The notes: generated by a model not told the origin, from the letters alone. Positions 1 through 8,584 are shown, numbered from the stretch's first letter. The stretch is 39,994 bases of DNA from an uncultured SAR86 cluster bacterium (GCA_902520495.1 CABYNW010000010.1:1-39994); one strand, 5' to 3'. Numbers and translations are program-made.

Positions 1-498
1 GAAAATAAAGATACGAGACCAATTCTTGAAGTAACACTTGATGTAAATAACAAAAAATTAAAGATTTACAATGTTCACTTTCCTGCTGGATATCATGATG
101 TCTCAATGAGAATTGATTCGTTAAATTTTTTAAAGGATTTATTAAACAGTCACAAGTACCCATCGATAGCTTTGGGAGACTTTAATATTAATATTAAAGA
201 GGATAGGAAGTTAGATATTTATAAATCACAAGAAACTTATTGGAGTGTTGCTCATCTAAATGGATGTAATAAGTGTAAAGGAACTTACTATTACGCCTAT
301 GAAAAAAATTGGAGTTTCTTAGATTCAATTTTTTTATCAAAAGATAGAAACATTAAATATATTCCAGATAGTATTGATATTCATATTACCAAAACTAATT
401 CATACAGTGAAACAGGAAGACCCATAAAGTTTAGTCCTATTAACAAATCAGGAGTTTCTGATCATTTGCCGATGGTTGCAAATTTTATATTAAATTAA
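1..498 (+). CDS. Endonuclease/exonuclease/phosphatase family protein, C-terminal part
   Basis: The reading frame is open from the first base, so the gene starts outside the window; 165 residues are visible. The motifs of the metal-dependent endonuclease/exonuclease/phosphatase (DNase I-like) fold are present: NVHFPAG at visible residues 24-30, LGDFN at 58-62 and SDH at 153-155 near the end. In the family the Asp-Asn of GDFN and the Asp-His of SDH belong to the metal and phosphate-hydrolysis site. The substrate cannot be told: family members cleave nucleic acids, inositol phosphates or phospholipids. The stop codon overlaps the stop of the convergent MerC-like gene by three bases, leaving no room for a terminator. 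Confidence 0.82.
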   Translation, partial: ENKDTRPILEVTLDVNNKKLKIYNVHFPAGYHDVSMRIDSLNFLKDLLNSHKYPSIALGDFNINIKEDRKLDIYKSQETYWSVAHLNGCNKCKGTYYYAYEKNWSFLDSIFLSKDRNIKYIPDSIDIHITKTNSYSETGRPIKFSPINKSGVSDHLPMVANFILN

Positions 499-905
499 TA
501 AATTTGATTATCGTGGCAAGAGCATTCAAGAGCTTTGCATGTGCGATAATTTTTATAGTGAGAGAAAGCCACAAGCATCGATCCGGCTAGTGTTAATAAT
601 TGCTCTCCAAGCTCACCCAGCAAACTCTCGCCCAATAAAACTGCTATAACAAGAATTGATAAACCAATAACGCCAATGATTAAAAAAGTAAGATTATGAT
701 GATGTCTGTAACCAATTGTTAAAGCGAGACCACTTATAGGAACAGCTAGCAATATAATTATGTAATGTATTAGTTCGCTTTCTATAGAAAATGAAGAAAT
801 TCCTAATGAAAAAATTATAAAGGTGGGAGCAAAAAAACAGTGTACAACACATGCAACAGACAAACCCATTGCAACTCTATCTGATGCATACTGTGTTTTA
901 AACAA
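495..905 (-). CDS. MerC-domain small membrane protein
   Basis: A 136-residue protein with about four membrane segments. The N-terminal segment has the MerC pattern: an early Asp-Arg-(x)-Ala-Met-Gly-Leu-Ser stretch followed by Ala-Cys-Val-Val-His-Cys and a Pro. The tail carries a short Cys-Ser-Cys-His cluster. MerC proteins were first described as mercuric-ion transporters, but chromosomal homologues in bacteria without mer genes have no established role, and no mer reductase or regulator is seen here. The start is TTG at 905-903, directly after the stop of the cupin gene; GGAG lies 7 bases upstream of it, which supports this start over the ATG 12 codons later. It is translated with the upstream cupin gene as a two-gene unit. 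Confidence 0.7.
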   Translation of the reverse strand: MFKTQYASDRVAMGLSVACVVHCFFAPTFIIFSLGISSFSIESELIHYIIILLAVPISGLALTIGYRHHHNLTFLIIGVIGLSILVIAVLLGESLLGELGEQLLTLAGSMLVAFSHYKNYRTCKALECSCHDNQIY

Positions 906-1304
906 TTATTGTCTCCAGCCACCTCTATCAAATATCCTAAGATATGTAAGTTGATCGTGATCAGAATCATTGACAACTTTACAATAATCACCAGATTCAA
1001 CTAATACAACATCTCCCGTAGAGAGCTCATAAGAATCTTTATGCTCAATGCCAAAAGAAGGGTTTGAGCCATGGCCTTCATCGGAATTCATATATTCAAC
1101 AATTTCCATAGTCCCCCTCCCATTTGTAATAATATAAACAACATCAGAGTCAATTAGTTTGTGGCCTAGTGTTGACTTACCAGGTTGTATTACAGTTTTG
1201 CTTGCAATAATTCTTTGAAGCAAGTCATTTGACCAGACAGTATAATCATCTGTTACTTTTTGAGGCGAACCCCCAATTCTAAAATTTGTATATTTTTTAG
1301 CCAT
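906..1304 (-). CDS. Cupin-domain protein
   Basis: A 132-residue single-domain protein resembling a small cupin. The central part (about residues 35-120) alternates short beta-strand-like segments with Gly turns: a PGKSTLGHK stretch resembling cupin motif 1 (G-x5-H-x-H-x3,4-E) and a later LSTGDVVLVESGDYCKVVN stretch resembling motif 2 (G-x5-P-x-G-x2-H-x3-N). The canonical metal ligands are only partly present, so a metal-free binding role is possible. A good Shine-Dalgarno (AAGGA) lies 8 bases before the ATG. It is the first gene of a unit with the MerC-like gene and is divergent from metY across a 133-base gap. The substrate is unknown. Confidence 0.6.
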   Translation of the reverse strand: MAKKYTNFRIGGSPQKVTDDYTVWSNDLLQRIIASKTVIQPGKSTLGHKLIDSDVVYIITNGRGTMEIVEYMNSDEGHGSNPSFGIEHKDSYELSTGDVVLVESGDYCKVVNDSDHDQLTYLRIFDRGGWRQ

Positions 1305-1385
1305 ATTTAATATCCTTCGGTCATTAATTATAAGTATTTGTTGTGAATATACTAGTATATATTTAATAAGGGTGTTGTTATTAAC

Positions 1386-1391
1386 TATAAT
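1386..1391 (+). promoter_or_regulatory. Putative -10 box upstream of metY
   Basis: A perfect TATAAT lies 46 bases before the metY ATG in the divergent gap. The hexamer 17 bases further upstream is TTAATA (1363-1368), a weak match to TTGACA. The gap is AT-rich, so chance matches are common. AGGAG at about 1423-1427 is the ribosome binding site. Confidence 0.4.
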
Positions 1392-1437
1392 TTACTATAC
1401 TTAAAAACATCATTTAAGAAACAGAGGAGCATTATAA

Positions 1438-2730
1438 ATGAGCAAAACATATACTAACCCTGAAACAATAGGTCTTCATGCAGGATGGAGAAAAGACGAT
1501 AGTACGAACTCGGTAGCAGTTCCAATTCATCAAACATCAAGTTTTCAATTTGATGATTGTGACCATGCAGCAAATTTATTTGCTTTATCAGAATTAGGTA
1601 ATATATATTCTAGGATAATGAATCCTACCTGTGCAGTTCTTGAGGATAGAATTGCAGCATTAGAAGGGGGTGTTGGTGCTCTTGCAGTAGCATCTGGTCA
1701 AGCTGCTTCAGCTTACGCAATTCAAAATATTGCAAAAAAAGGCGATAATATAGTTGCCTCATCTCATCTATACGGCGGTACTTATAATCAATTTAAAAAC
1801 CCTATGTCAGATATGGGTATTGAAGTAAGATTTGTAGATCCAGCTGACCCAAATAATTTTCTTGAGGCAACAGATGAAAATACAAGAGCTTATTATGGAG
1901 AAGTTCTTCCAAATCCAAGTTTTGAAGTTTTTCCAATAAGTGAAGTTGCAGAAATTGGAAGGCCTCTTGGAATACCTTTAATCGTCGATAACACCGCAGC
2001 TCCAGTGATATGCAAACCTTTTGATCATGGAGCAGCTGTATTAATTCATTCAACAACGAAATTTATTGGTGGGCATGGAACCTCTATAGGTGGAATTATT
2101 GTTGATAGTGGAAATTTTGATTGGGAAGCCTTTCCTGATAGACAACCGGCATTAAATACACCTGATCCTTCATATGGTGGAGCTATTTGGACCGAAGCTG
2201 TAAAACCTTTAGGACCAATTGCCTATATTCTTAAAGCAAGAACAACAATTTTAAGAGATATGGGTGCTGCAATGAGCCCGTTCAATGCTTTTATGTTTAT
2301 TCAAGGCCTTGAAACATTAGCTTTAAGAATGAAAGAACACTCAGCAAATGCAGAAATAATTGCAAAATATTTATCTGAACATAATTCAGTTGAAAGAGTT
2401 ATATATCCTTCAGTAATGGAGGGATATGCAAAAGAAAGAGCTGAAAAGTACCTCTCAAGAGGAAATGGCGGATTAATGGGCTTTGAGGTTAAGGGTGGAA
2501 GAGAGTCTGGCGAAAAGTTTATTAATGCTTTAGAAATGGTATACCATGTTGCAAATATTGGAGATTCTAGAAGTCTAGCTATTCATCCAGGAAGTACAAC
2601 ACATAGCCAGCTTTCAGAAGAGGAGCTTTTATCGGCTGGAATCACTCCTGGTTTTGTAAGGTTATCTATAGGACTTGAACACCCTGATGATATCATTGCA
2701 GATTTTGAGCAAGCTCTATCGAAAATATAG
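1438..2730 (+). CDS. metY: O-acetylhomoserine sulfhydrylase (Cys/Met metabolism PLP enzyme)
   Basis: A 430-residue PLP-dependent enzyme of the Cys/Met metabolism (trans-sulfuration) family, of typical MetY length. It has the family N-terminus (GLHAGWRKDD), the PLP-phosphate region near SGQAASAYA, the Asp of VDNTAAP that contacts the pyridine ring, and the Schiff-base Lys in HSTTKFIGGHG. The extra length relative to MetB/MetC (about 380-400 residues) and the PDPSYGG insertion fit O-acetylhomoserine aminocarboxypropyltransferase, which makes homocysteine directly from O-acetylhomoserine and sulfide in the cytoplasm. O-succinylhomoserine as substrate or methionine gamma-lyase activity cannot be excluded. 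It is preceded by a clear AGGAG site and followed after 6 bases by an unrelated gene leading into the ccm operon. Confidence 0.88.
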   Translation: MSKTYTNPETIGLHAGWRKDDSTNSVAVPIHQTSSFQFDDCDHAANLFALSELGNIYSRIMNPTCAVLEDRIAALEGGVGALAVASGQAASAYAIQNIAKKGDNIVASSHLYGGTYNQFKNPMSDMGIEVRFVDPADPNNFLEATDENTRAYYGEVLPNPSFEVFPISEVAEIGRPLGIPLIVDNTAAPVICKPFDHGAAVLIHSTTKFIGGHGTSIGGIIVDSGNFDWEAFPDRQPALNTPDPSYGGAIWTEAVKPLGPIAYILKARTTILRDMGAAMSPFNAFMFIQGLETLALRMKEHSANAEIIAKYLSEHNSVERVIYPSVMEGYAKERAEKYLSRGNGGLMGFEVKGGRESGEKFINALEMVYHVANIGDSRSLAIHPGSTTHSQLSEEELLSAGITPGFVRLSIGLEHPDDIIADFEQALSKI

Positions 2731-2736
2731 TATATT

Positions 2737-3273
2737 TTGAACCAAGAATTAATAACTTATATAGTTCTTGGTTCACCTGAAAGACTTAAAGGACTCAAGC
2801 TACCACCATCATCTAATGATGAGGAGTATTTATTAGCTAATTTAGATATATTAGCTCATTACACTAAAAAGAAATCTTTTGAAGAAACTATAGATAATCT
2901 TGTATTTAGTTCAAAAGGTAATCTTATTGTTTTTCTTCCCCCATCAGCATTTCCAAACTCAGAATCTAAAAAAATATTAAAAAAAATTTCTATGATTGAT
3001 CAATCCTCATGGGGATGGTTTCAATATGATGAAAGAAAAAATGACTTTATTCAAAATTTAAAGAAAATATCTTCATTTATGAGGAGTATCCCCAACATAG
3101 AACAAGGTATATACTTCAGTAAAAGATTATATTTTTCAGTTGGAGGTATTGGAAAATGGGGTGTATCTCCATTTAAAGAAATATCAAAAAGATTTTATTC
3201 TAGAATTGATCCACAAAATCCACTTCCAGCTCTTATAATAAGAACAAAAAATTTAAACCTATTTCTAAAATGA
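2737..3273 (+). CDS. Uncharacterised protein between metY and ccmA
   Basis: I do not recognise this 178-residue protein. It has no clear signal peptide or membrane segment and looks like a soluble alpha/beta protein, with a basic C-terminal third and aromatic stretches (SSWGWFQYDE, KRLYFSVGGIGKWGVSP). The first usable start is TTG at 2737, six bases after the metY stop and in the same frame, with no evident Shine-Dalgarno, so it may depend on translation coupled to metY or start elsewhere. Its stop overlaps the ccmA ATG (ATGA), which ties its expression to ccmA. A role in cytochrome c maturation is only a guess from position. Confidence 0.6.
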   Translation: MNQELITYIVLGSPERLKGLKLPPSSNDEEYLLANLDILAHYTKKKSFEETIDNLVFSSKGNLIVFLPPSAFPNSESKKILKKISMIDQSSWGWFQYDERKNDFIQNLKKISSFMRSIPNIEQGIYFSKRLYFSVGGIGKWGVSPFKEISKRFYSRIDPQNPLPALIIRTKNLNLFLK

Positions 3274-3845
3274 ATATTAAATCATTGGTCGAAGCTGATA
3301 ACATAGCTTATAAAATTAATGGAAATAAACTTTTCCATAATATTTCTTTCTCTGTTAAAAAGGGCGAAGCATTGCACATATCTGGTCCTAATGGATCTGG
3401 TAAATCTACTTTGATTAGAATTATTTTAGGCATAACCAAACAAATAAAGGGATCTATATATCATAGTAAAAGTATCGATATTTCTTATTTGGGACATAAA
3501 AATGCCTTAAAAAACTATCTTTCTGTTTCAGATAATTTGATGTTGCAAGGACTGAGCAACGATAATGAACTGAATAACCTTCTTGTACTACTTGGCCTGA
3601 AAAAATTTTTAGATGTAACTGTTGCAAATCTTTCATATGGCCAACAAAAAAAACTAGCTTTATTAAGGATTTTTCTTAACAAATCCAATTTAATAGTTTT
3701 AGATGAGCCTTTTGTTGGTCTGGATTCAGACGCTCAAGATATTGTTGAAAAATTTCTAATTAATGAAATTAATTTAGGAAAGGCTTTGGTTTATACCTCT
3801 CATATAAAATCCAATATTGATTCTAAAATACTTAATTTAAAATAA
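3270..3845 (+). CDS. ccmA: Heme exporter ATP-binding protein CcmA
   Basis: A 191-residue ABC ATPase, slightly shorter than the usual 200 or so. It has Walker A GPNGSGKST (about residues 39-47), an ABC signature LSYGQQKKL and Walker B LIVLDEP followed by a late His switch (TSH). CcmA with CcmB and CcmC forms the complex that releases heme-loaded CcmE for System I cytochrome c maturation at the cytoplasmic membrane. Its ATG overlaps the previous stop by the ATGA arrangement and ccmB follows after two bases, so the operon is translationally coupled. The order ccmABCDEFGHI that follows fixes the identity. Confidence 0.95.
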   Translation: MNIKSLVEADNIAYKINGNKLFHNISFSVKKGEALHISGPNGSGKSTLIRIILGITKQIKGSIYHSKSIDISYLGHKNALKNYLSVSDNLMLQGLSNDNELNNLLVLLGLKKFLDVTVANLSYGQQKKLALLRIFLNKSNLIVLDEPFVGLDSDAQDIVEKFLINEINLGKALVYTSHIKSNIDSKILNLK

Positions 3846-3847
3846 TT

Positions 3848-4495
3848 ATGAGAATACTTTATTTAGAATATTTAAAACTAAGGAAGAAGATGCGAAGCTG
3901 GCTTGGACCAATTCTTTTATTCATACTTATAATGGTCTCATATCCTTTAACTATCGAGTTTTTAGAACAAGATCTTGAAAAAGGTTTTTATTCTTTGCTA
4001 TGGATCTCAATTCTTTTGTCCATGATGTTCTCAACTGAAGATATATTTCTAGAGGATTACAATGATGGCTCTCTTGAGCAAATAATTATATCTTCAACCT
4101 CATTCCCTTTTATGGTTGCTAAAAAGATTTTAATATATTGGCTGATGATTGGGATACCAATTTCTATTCTTAGTTTTCTTTTTTCATTAGGTATCACTCA
4201 AAATTTAAGCATAAGTCTATTTTTATTTCCTATGGCTTTAATCTCCTCATATATATTTCTCAATTTATTTGTTTTTGGAACAGCGCTTAGTTTGAATAAA
4301 GGCTCTGTACTAGGAGCATTAATCACAATGCCACTAGCTCTTCCTGTTTTAATAGTTTTAGGTAAAAGCATCATAGCTATTCAATTCGGTATAAATTATC
4401 TTGAGTTCTTGCTCTTATTATTAGGCTGCTTATCTATTATAATCACTGTAGTACCTTTTATAGTATCTTACGTAATTAAAACTCACTTAGAGTGA
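3848..4495 (+). CDS. ccmB: Heme exporter membrane protein CcmB
   Basis: A 215-residue integral membrane protein with six predicted hydrophobic segments, the usual CcmB length (about 220). The N-terminal LRKKMRSWLGP stretch and the early periplasmic loop before FSTEDIFLEDYNDGSLEQ match CcmB, whose conserved acidic loop follows the second membrane segment. It is the permease partner of CcmA. It lies between ccmA and ccmC in the canonical order, with a 27-base gap to ccmC, the largest gap in the ccm block. Confidence 0.92.
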   Translation: MRILYLEYLKLRKKMRSWLGPILLFILIMVSYPLTIEFLEQDLEKGFYSLLWISILLSMMFSTEDIFLEDYNDGSLEQIIISSTSFPFMVAKKILIYWLMIGIPISILSFLFSLGITQNLSISLFLFPMALISSYIFLNLFVFGTALSLNKGSVLGALITMPLALPVLIVLGKSIIAIQFGINYLEFLLLLLGCLSIIITVVPFIVSYVIKTHLE

Positions 4496-4522
4496 TTTTT
4501 TTATATCTGCACACATTTAAAA

Positions 4523-5254
4523 GTGATTAAAAAATTTATACATCAATTCGCCTCACCAAAAACTTATTTATATCAGATAAATAGAGCATATAAATACATC
4601 TTTTACTCATCATTATTTATTTACACTTTTTCTTTAATTTGGGGTTTATTATTTACACCAGAAGATTTTGTTCAAGGTAATTCTTTTAGAATCATATATC
4701 TTCATGTGCCTGCATCTTTTTTATCACAGTCTCTTTATGTTGCTATGGCTATAGCTAGCGTTACTTATCTAATATGGAGAGTGAAGCTTGCTGCATATCT
4801 CATTATTGCAATAGCTCCGATTGGAGCGATGGTAACATTTATAGCGCTTTCTTCTGGATCAATATGGGGAATACCCACATGGGGTACTTGGTGGCAATGG
4901 GATGCAAGGATAACCTCCACACTTATATTATTTATAATGTATTTAGGGCTAATTTCTCTCCATACTTCTTTCAGCAATCATGAAAAAGCAGACAAACTCC
5001 TGTCTTGGTTGGTTATAGTTGGATTTGTTAATATTCCTATTATTAAGAAATCGGTAGATTGGTGGAGCACTCTTCATCAGTCTGCTTCAATTACTTTAAC
5101 TGATAGACCAAGCATAGATCCATCGATGCTTTATCCTTTAATAGGTTCAATAATAGGTTTTTTTGGTTTGATTATCTGTTTAGTGATAATCTCTTCTAAA
5201 GTTCAAATCATAAAAAGAGAATCAACCAAATCATGGTTAAAAGATTATGTTTAA
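4523..5254 (+). CDS. ccmC: Heme handling protein CcmC
   Basis: A 243-residue membrane protein of the heme-handling family with six membrane segments. The tryptophan-rich WWD motif is at residues 120-127 (WGTWWQWD), in the periplasmic loop that presents heme to CcmE. The two conserved axial histidines are H61 (YLHVPAS) and H185 (TLHQSAS), at nearly the same positions as in the E. coli protein. The start is GTG at 4523, with only a weak ribosome binding site; no in-frame ATG lies in front of it. It overlaps ccmD by 8 bases. Confidence 0.95.
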   Translation: MIKKFIHQFASPKTYLYQINRAYKYIFYSSLFIYTFSLIWGLLFTPEDFVQGNSFRIIYLHVPASFLSQSLYVAMAIASVTYLIWRVKLAAYLIIAIAPIGAMVTFIALSSGSIWGIPTWGTWWQWDARITSTLILFIMYLGLISLHTSFSNHEKADKLLSWLVIVGFVNIPIIKKSVDWWSTLHQSASITLTDRPSIDPSMLYPLIGSIIGFFGLIICLVIISSKVQIIKRESTKSWLKDYV

Positions 5255-5414
5255 TTTAGCATTTAAATCTTTGCAAGAAGCCATATATATGTCTGGTCAT
5301 GGTATATATGTTTGGAGTGTATTAATAATTGTTATTTTTTGTTTATTTTATGCTTTCACACATTACAAAATAAGGTTAAGACAATTAAAAAAAAGATTAG
5401 ATGAATCCAATTAG
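5247..5414 (+). CDS. ccmD: Heme exporter protein CcmD (small)
   Basis: A 55-residue protein, easily missed. It starts with ATG at 5247, 8 bases inside the end of ccmC, and ends with TAG at 5412-5414, 14 bases inside ccmE. It has the CcmD layout: a short N-terminal region with YMSGHGIYVW, one membrane segment (about residues 22-38) and a basic cytoplasmic tail (KIRLRQLKKRL). CcmD helps release holo-CcmE from the CcmABC complex. Position between ccmC and ccmE, topology and motif agree. Confidence 0.92.
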   Translation: MFNLAFKSLQEAIYMSGHGIYVWSVLIIVIFCLFYAFTHYKIRLRQLKKRLDESN

Positions 5415-5805
5415 AAAAAAAAGACTTTCAAGTATTTTATTTGTTTTTTTATTTTCTGTATCTGGAGTTTCTTTAATTCTTTATTCATTAAATTCAAATC
5501 TAGATTATTTTTTTACGCCAACTGAGCTTAAGAAAGTTCAGATGCCCCCTAATAAAAGAATAAAAATTGGTGGCATGGTACTTGAGGATTCAGTTAAAAG
5601 AAATACTTCTAAGATTTCTTTTACTATAACTGATTATGAAAATTCTGTAATTGTAGTATTTGAAGGAATTGTCCCAGATTTATTTAAAGAAGGAAGTGGT
5701 GTTGTGGCATTAGGGTATTTAGATAATGAAATTTTTTATGCGAAAGAAGTTTTAGCTAAACACGATGAAAATTACATGCCGCCTAATTTAGATATAAAAC
5801 AATGA
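5401..5805 (+). CDS. ccmE: Periplasmic heme chaperone CcmE
   Basis: A 134-residue protein with an N-terminal membrane anchor (about residues 10-30) and a periplasmic OB-fold domain. The covalent heme-binding histidine is H121 in AKHDENYMPP, with the conserved tyrosine Y125 four residues later, exactly the family pattern. The C-terminal tail after this motif is very short (about nine residues). CcmE receives heme from CcmC and hands it to CcmF. Its ATG lies inside ccmD and its stop overlaps the ccmF start (ATGA at 5802-5805). Confidence 0.95.
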   Translation: MNPIRKKRLSSILFVFLFSVSGVSLILYSLNSNLDYFFTPTELKKVQMPPNKRIKIGGMVLEDSVKRNTSKISFTITDYENSVIVVFEGIVPDLFKEGSGVVALGYLDNEIFYAKEVLAKHDENYMPPNLDIKQ

Positions 5806-7688
5806 TAGTTGAAATATCACATTTTTTATCAATACTTTCGACTGCATTATTTTTCTTGGCTGGATCTTTTGCATTAACATTAAAAAATACTACCTATATT
5901 TCAAATCTTATAAGCAGAACATATTCTCATGCTTTTTTACTTCTTTCCCTTTCTTTCTTTATTTATATTTTTCTAGCTATAACTGATAATTTTAGCGTTC
6001 AATATATTGCTAATCACTCAAATTCGGCACTTCCAGTTTTTTACAAGATTTCATCTATTTGGAGCGCTCATGAAGGATCAATGTTTTTATGGATATTCTT
6101 TTTAGCGCTATGGGGCTTTATTTTTAATATAAGTATTTATAACGAAGAAACTCTTAAACCAAAAACAATCGGAATCATATCTTTGGTGCTAGTAGGTTTT
6201 TTATTATTTTTATTGATCACCTCAAATCCTTTTGTTACGATTTTGCCAATAGCACCTCTCAATGGGGCAGACATAAATCCAGTTCTTCAGGATCCTGCTT
6301 TAGCCATTCATCCACCAACTCTATATTTAGGCTACGTTGGCTTTGTTATTCCATTCGCATGTTCGTTAGCATTTCTAATAAATAATGATCCAGCCATAAA
6401 ATGGGAAATATTAGTTCAAAAATGGTCTGTAGCGGCATGGATTTTTCTGACTGTTGGAATCACATTAGGAAGCTGGTGGGCATATTACGAATTAGGATGG
6501 GGTGGGTATTGGTTCTGGGACCCGGTTGAAAATGTTGCTTTAATGCCATGGTTGGCAGCAACAGCATTTCTTCATTCATTGAGTGTTTCAATAAAATCTT
6601 CACATCTAAGAACATGGACAATACTCTTATCCATAACAGTTTTTTCTTTGAGTCTGTTTGGAGCATTTATTGTAAGGTCTGGAATTATTGACAGTGTCCA
6701 TTCTTTTGCTAATGATCCTCAACGAGGCTTATATTTATTAGCTTTTATATCTGTTATTATTTTGATTTCATTAAGCTTATTTATTTCAAGACTCTCCCTA
6801 ATAGGAACTCCTAACAATATAAAGACACTTTCAAAAGAGTCATTTATATCAATAAATAATATATTTTTTGGGACGTTAATTTTTTCAATAATGCTAGGTG
6901 TAATATACCCGCTGATTTATGAATATCTATATGATCAGAAGATTAGTGTTGGTGCTCCTTTTTATAATGCAATTTTTATCCCAATAGTTATATTAGCTGC
7001 TATATTTTTATTTTTCTCAATTGATTCAAAATGGTCAAGAGTTATAAATTTAAAATTTTTTAGTAAGCCAATTTCTCTTTCAATATTATTTTCACTTGCT
7101 GTTACATTGCTAATTTTTATTAATATTGAAAAAGTAAGTATTTTTATTCTGTGTTCTATATTTGCAGGATTATTAATTATCTTTAGATACCTAATAGAAA
7201 TTTGGAATGCATTTGCCTATAAGAAATACCTTAACCCATTTAGTGCAATTGCTCATTTTGCGTTAGGGTTGCTCTTAGTATCAATTTCTTTAAATAGTTT
7301 ATTAAGCTCAGAAAGAGCATTAAATATTAAGATAAATGAATTTGAACAATACAAAGATTTAAAGATTTACTTTACAGATTTGGGAGTCAATAAGGGATCT
7401 AATTATGATTCAGTTCAAGCTAAGTTTTATATTGAAGATCAAAATGGCAATAGTTTTAATTTAAATCCAGAAAAAAGAAGATATTTTACTAGAGGCCAAA
7501 TTACTACTGAAACTGCTATCTATGTAAGCCCAATTAGGGATGTCTATTTAACAATAGGAGACCAGCTTGAAGATGGTAGTTGGATTGTAAATATACAAAT
7601 TAATTTTTTAATTAGATGGATATGGTTTTCTGCTTGTTTAATGGCGCTTGCAGGAGTGGTGTTAATATTATCAAAAAGAAAAGTTTAG
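5802..7688 (+). CDS. ccmF: Cytochrome c heme lyase subunit CcmF
   Basis: A 628-residue polytopic membrane protein, close to the usual 640-660. The WWD domain is at about residues 233-250 (GWGGYWFWDPVENVALMP). Conserved heme-ligand histidines are visible at H170 (AIHPPTLY) and H258 (FLHS), and again in the DSVHSFANDPQRG stretch after the WWD motif. A periplasmic domain and a last membrane segment form the C-terminus. CcmF with CcmH/I ligates heme to apocytochrome CXXCH motifs. ccmG follows after three bases. Confidence 0.96.
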   Translation: MIVEISHFLSILSTALFFLAGSFALTLKNTTYISNLISRTYSHAFLLLSLSFFIYIFLAITDNFSVQYIANHSNSALPVFYKISSIWSAHEGSMFLWIFFLALWGFIFNISIYNEETLKPKTIGIISLVLVGFLLFLLITSNPFVTILPIAPLNGADINPVLQDPALAIHPPTLYLGYVGFVIPFACSLAFLINNDPAIKWEILVQKWSVAAWIFLTVGITLGSWWAYYELGWGGYWFWDPVENVALMPWLAATAFLHSLSVSIKSSHLRTWTILLSITVFSLSLFGAFIVRSGIIDSVHSFANDPQRGLYLLAFISVIILISLSLFISRLSLIGTPNNIKTLSKESFISINNIFFGTLIFSIMLGVIYPLIYEYLYDQKISVGAPFYNAIFIPIVILAAIFLFFSIDSKWSRVINLKFFSKPISLSILFSLAVTLLIFINIEKVSIFILCSIFAGLLIIFRYLIEIWNAFAYKKYLNPFSAIAHFALGLLLVSISLNSLLSSERALNIKINEFEQYKDLKIYFTDLGVNKGSNYDSVQAKFYIEDQNGNSFNLNPEKRRYFTRGQITTETAIYVSPIRDVYLTIGDQLEDGSWIVNIQINFLIRWIWFSACLMALAGVVLILSKRKV

Positions 7689-7691
7689 AAT

Positions 7692-8216
7692 ATGAAAATT
7701 TTATTAAAGTTAATTATTATTTTTCTCCCAATATCATTTATCTTGATGTTTTTTATTTTATTGAGTGAAGATAAGCAGTTTCCAGGAGCCGACTATCGTG
7801 AATTTGATTTGCCTGCATTTAGTCTTCAAAATCTTGGTGGTACTAAGATTATTAAAAATATAGATTTAAAAGGGGATTCAATAATAAATGTATGGGCAAG
7901 TTGGTGTATAACATGCCGAGTAGAACATCCATATTTAATGAGTTTAAATAAGAAAGGAATACCCGTAATTGGTATTAATTACAAGGATGATAGAAATAAT
8001 GCTGTCGATTGGCTCTCAAAATTTGGTGATCCCTATGAATTAATAATTCATGACTATAAAGGATCATTAGCTCTAGATATGGGTGTTACAGGAGCGCCAG
8101 AAACCTTTTTAGTCAATAATGGAAAAATAGTTGCTCATTATCAAGGTGAAATTAACACAACTATTTGGAATAAGGTGTTTGCTCCAATCATCGATGAAAA
8201 GGATATGTTTAAATGA
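7692..8216 (+). CDS. ccmG: Periplasmic thiol:disulfide oxidoreductase CcmG (DsbE)
   Basis: A 174-residue membrane-anchored thioredoxin-fold protein: one N-terminal membrane segment (about residues 5-25) and then the DsbE/CcmG domain. The active site is W-C72-I-T-C75, where CcmG proteins usually have Cys-Pro-Thr-Cys or a similar Pro-containing pair. The cis-proline loop is TGAPETF with P136. CcmG reduces apocytochrome c or CcmH disulfides using electrons from DsbD/CcdA. The stop overlaps the start of ccmH (ATGA). Confidence 0.94.
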   Translation: MKILLKLIIIFLPISFILMFFILLSEDKQFPGADYREFDLPAFSLQNLGGTKIIKNIDLKGDSIINVWASWCITCRVEHPYLMSLNKKGIPVIGINYKDDRNNAVDWLSKFGDPYELIIHDYKGSLALDMGVTGAPETFLVNNGKIVAHYQGEINTTIWNKVFAPIIDEKDMFK

Positions 8217-8584
8217 AAATAAAATATATTCTTTTAATATTTTTATCTCTATTTGCTTCTTCAGGAGTTTTATATGAATTTTCAAATGATGAAGACGAAA
8301 AAAGATTTAATAAACTTATTAAAGACATCAGATGTCCAAAATGCACATCTGGATCTTTATCAAGCTCAAATGCACCCATTTCTGAGGACTTAAAATTAAA
8401 GATAGCAGAAATGATCAACGAAAATAAAACTGATAATGAAATAAAAGATTATGTTGCATTAAGGTTTGGTAAAGATTCATTGTATGAGCCTGAATTAAGC
8501 AAAGGAACTTATCTATTATGGTTTTCACCATTTGGAGTCTTATTAATAGCTTTATCAATCTTTTTATTTAGAAAAAATTATTAA
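8213..8584 (+). CDS. ccmH: Cytochrome c maturation thioredoxin-like protein CcmH
   Basis: A 123-residue protein with a cleavable signal peptide (about residues 1-20), the CcmH redox motif R-C41-P-K-C44, a three-helix domain ending in the conserved FGKDSLYEP (normally FGDxVLYxP), and a C-terminal membrane anchor. This is the short, separate form of CcmH rather than the E. coli CcmH-CcmI fusion. It reduces apocytochrome thiols and acts with CcmF and CcmI in heme ligation. The stop overlaps the ATG of the next gene (TAATG). Confidence 0.93.
   Translation: MKIKYILLIFLSLFASSGVLYEFSNDEDEKRFNKLIKDIRCPKCTSGSLSSSNAPISEDLKLKIAEMINENKTDNEIKDYVALRFGKDSLYEPELSKGTYLLWFSPFGVLLIALSIFLFRKNY

Noticed and set aside
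495-905. Mercury resistance operon
   Set aside because: Only a MerC-domain protein is present; there is no merR, merA, merT or merP, so no resistance claim is made.
815-1000. 61-residue open frame on the minus strand across the MerC/cupin junction
   Set aside because: It lies inside two supported genes in another frame and has no ribosome site or recognisable motif.
1305-1437. Possible SAM riboswitch in front of metY
   Set aside because: The 133-base gap is AT-rich with only weak hairpins and lacks the conserved cores of the SAM aptamer classes I know.
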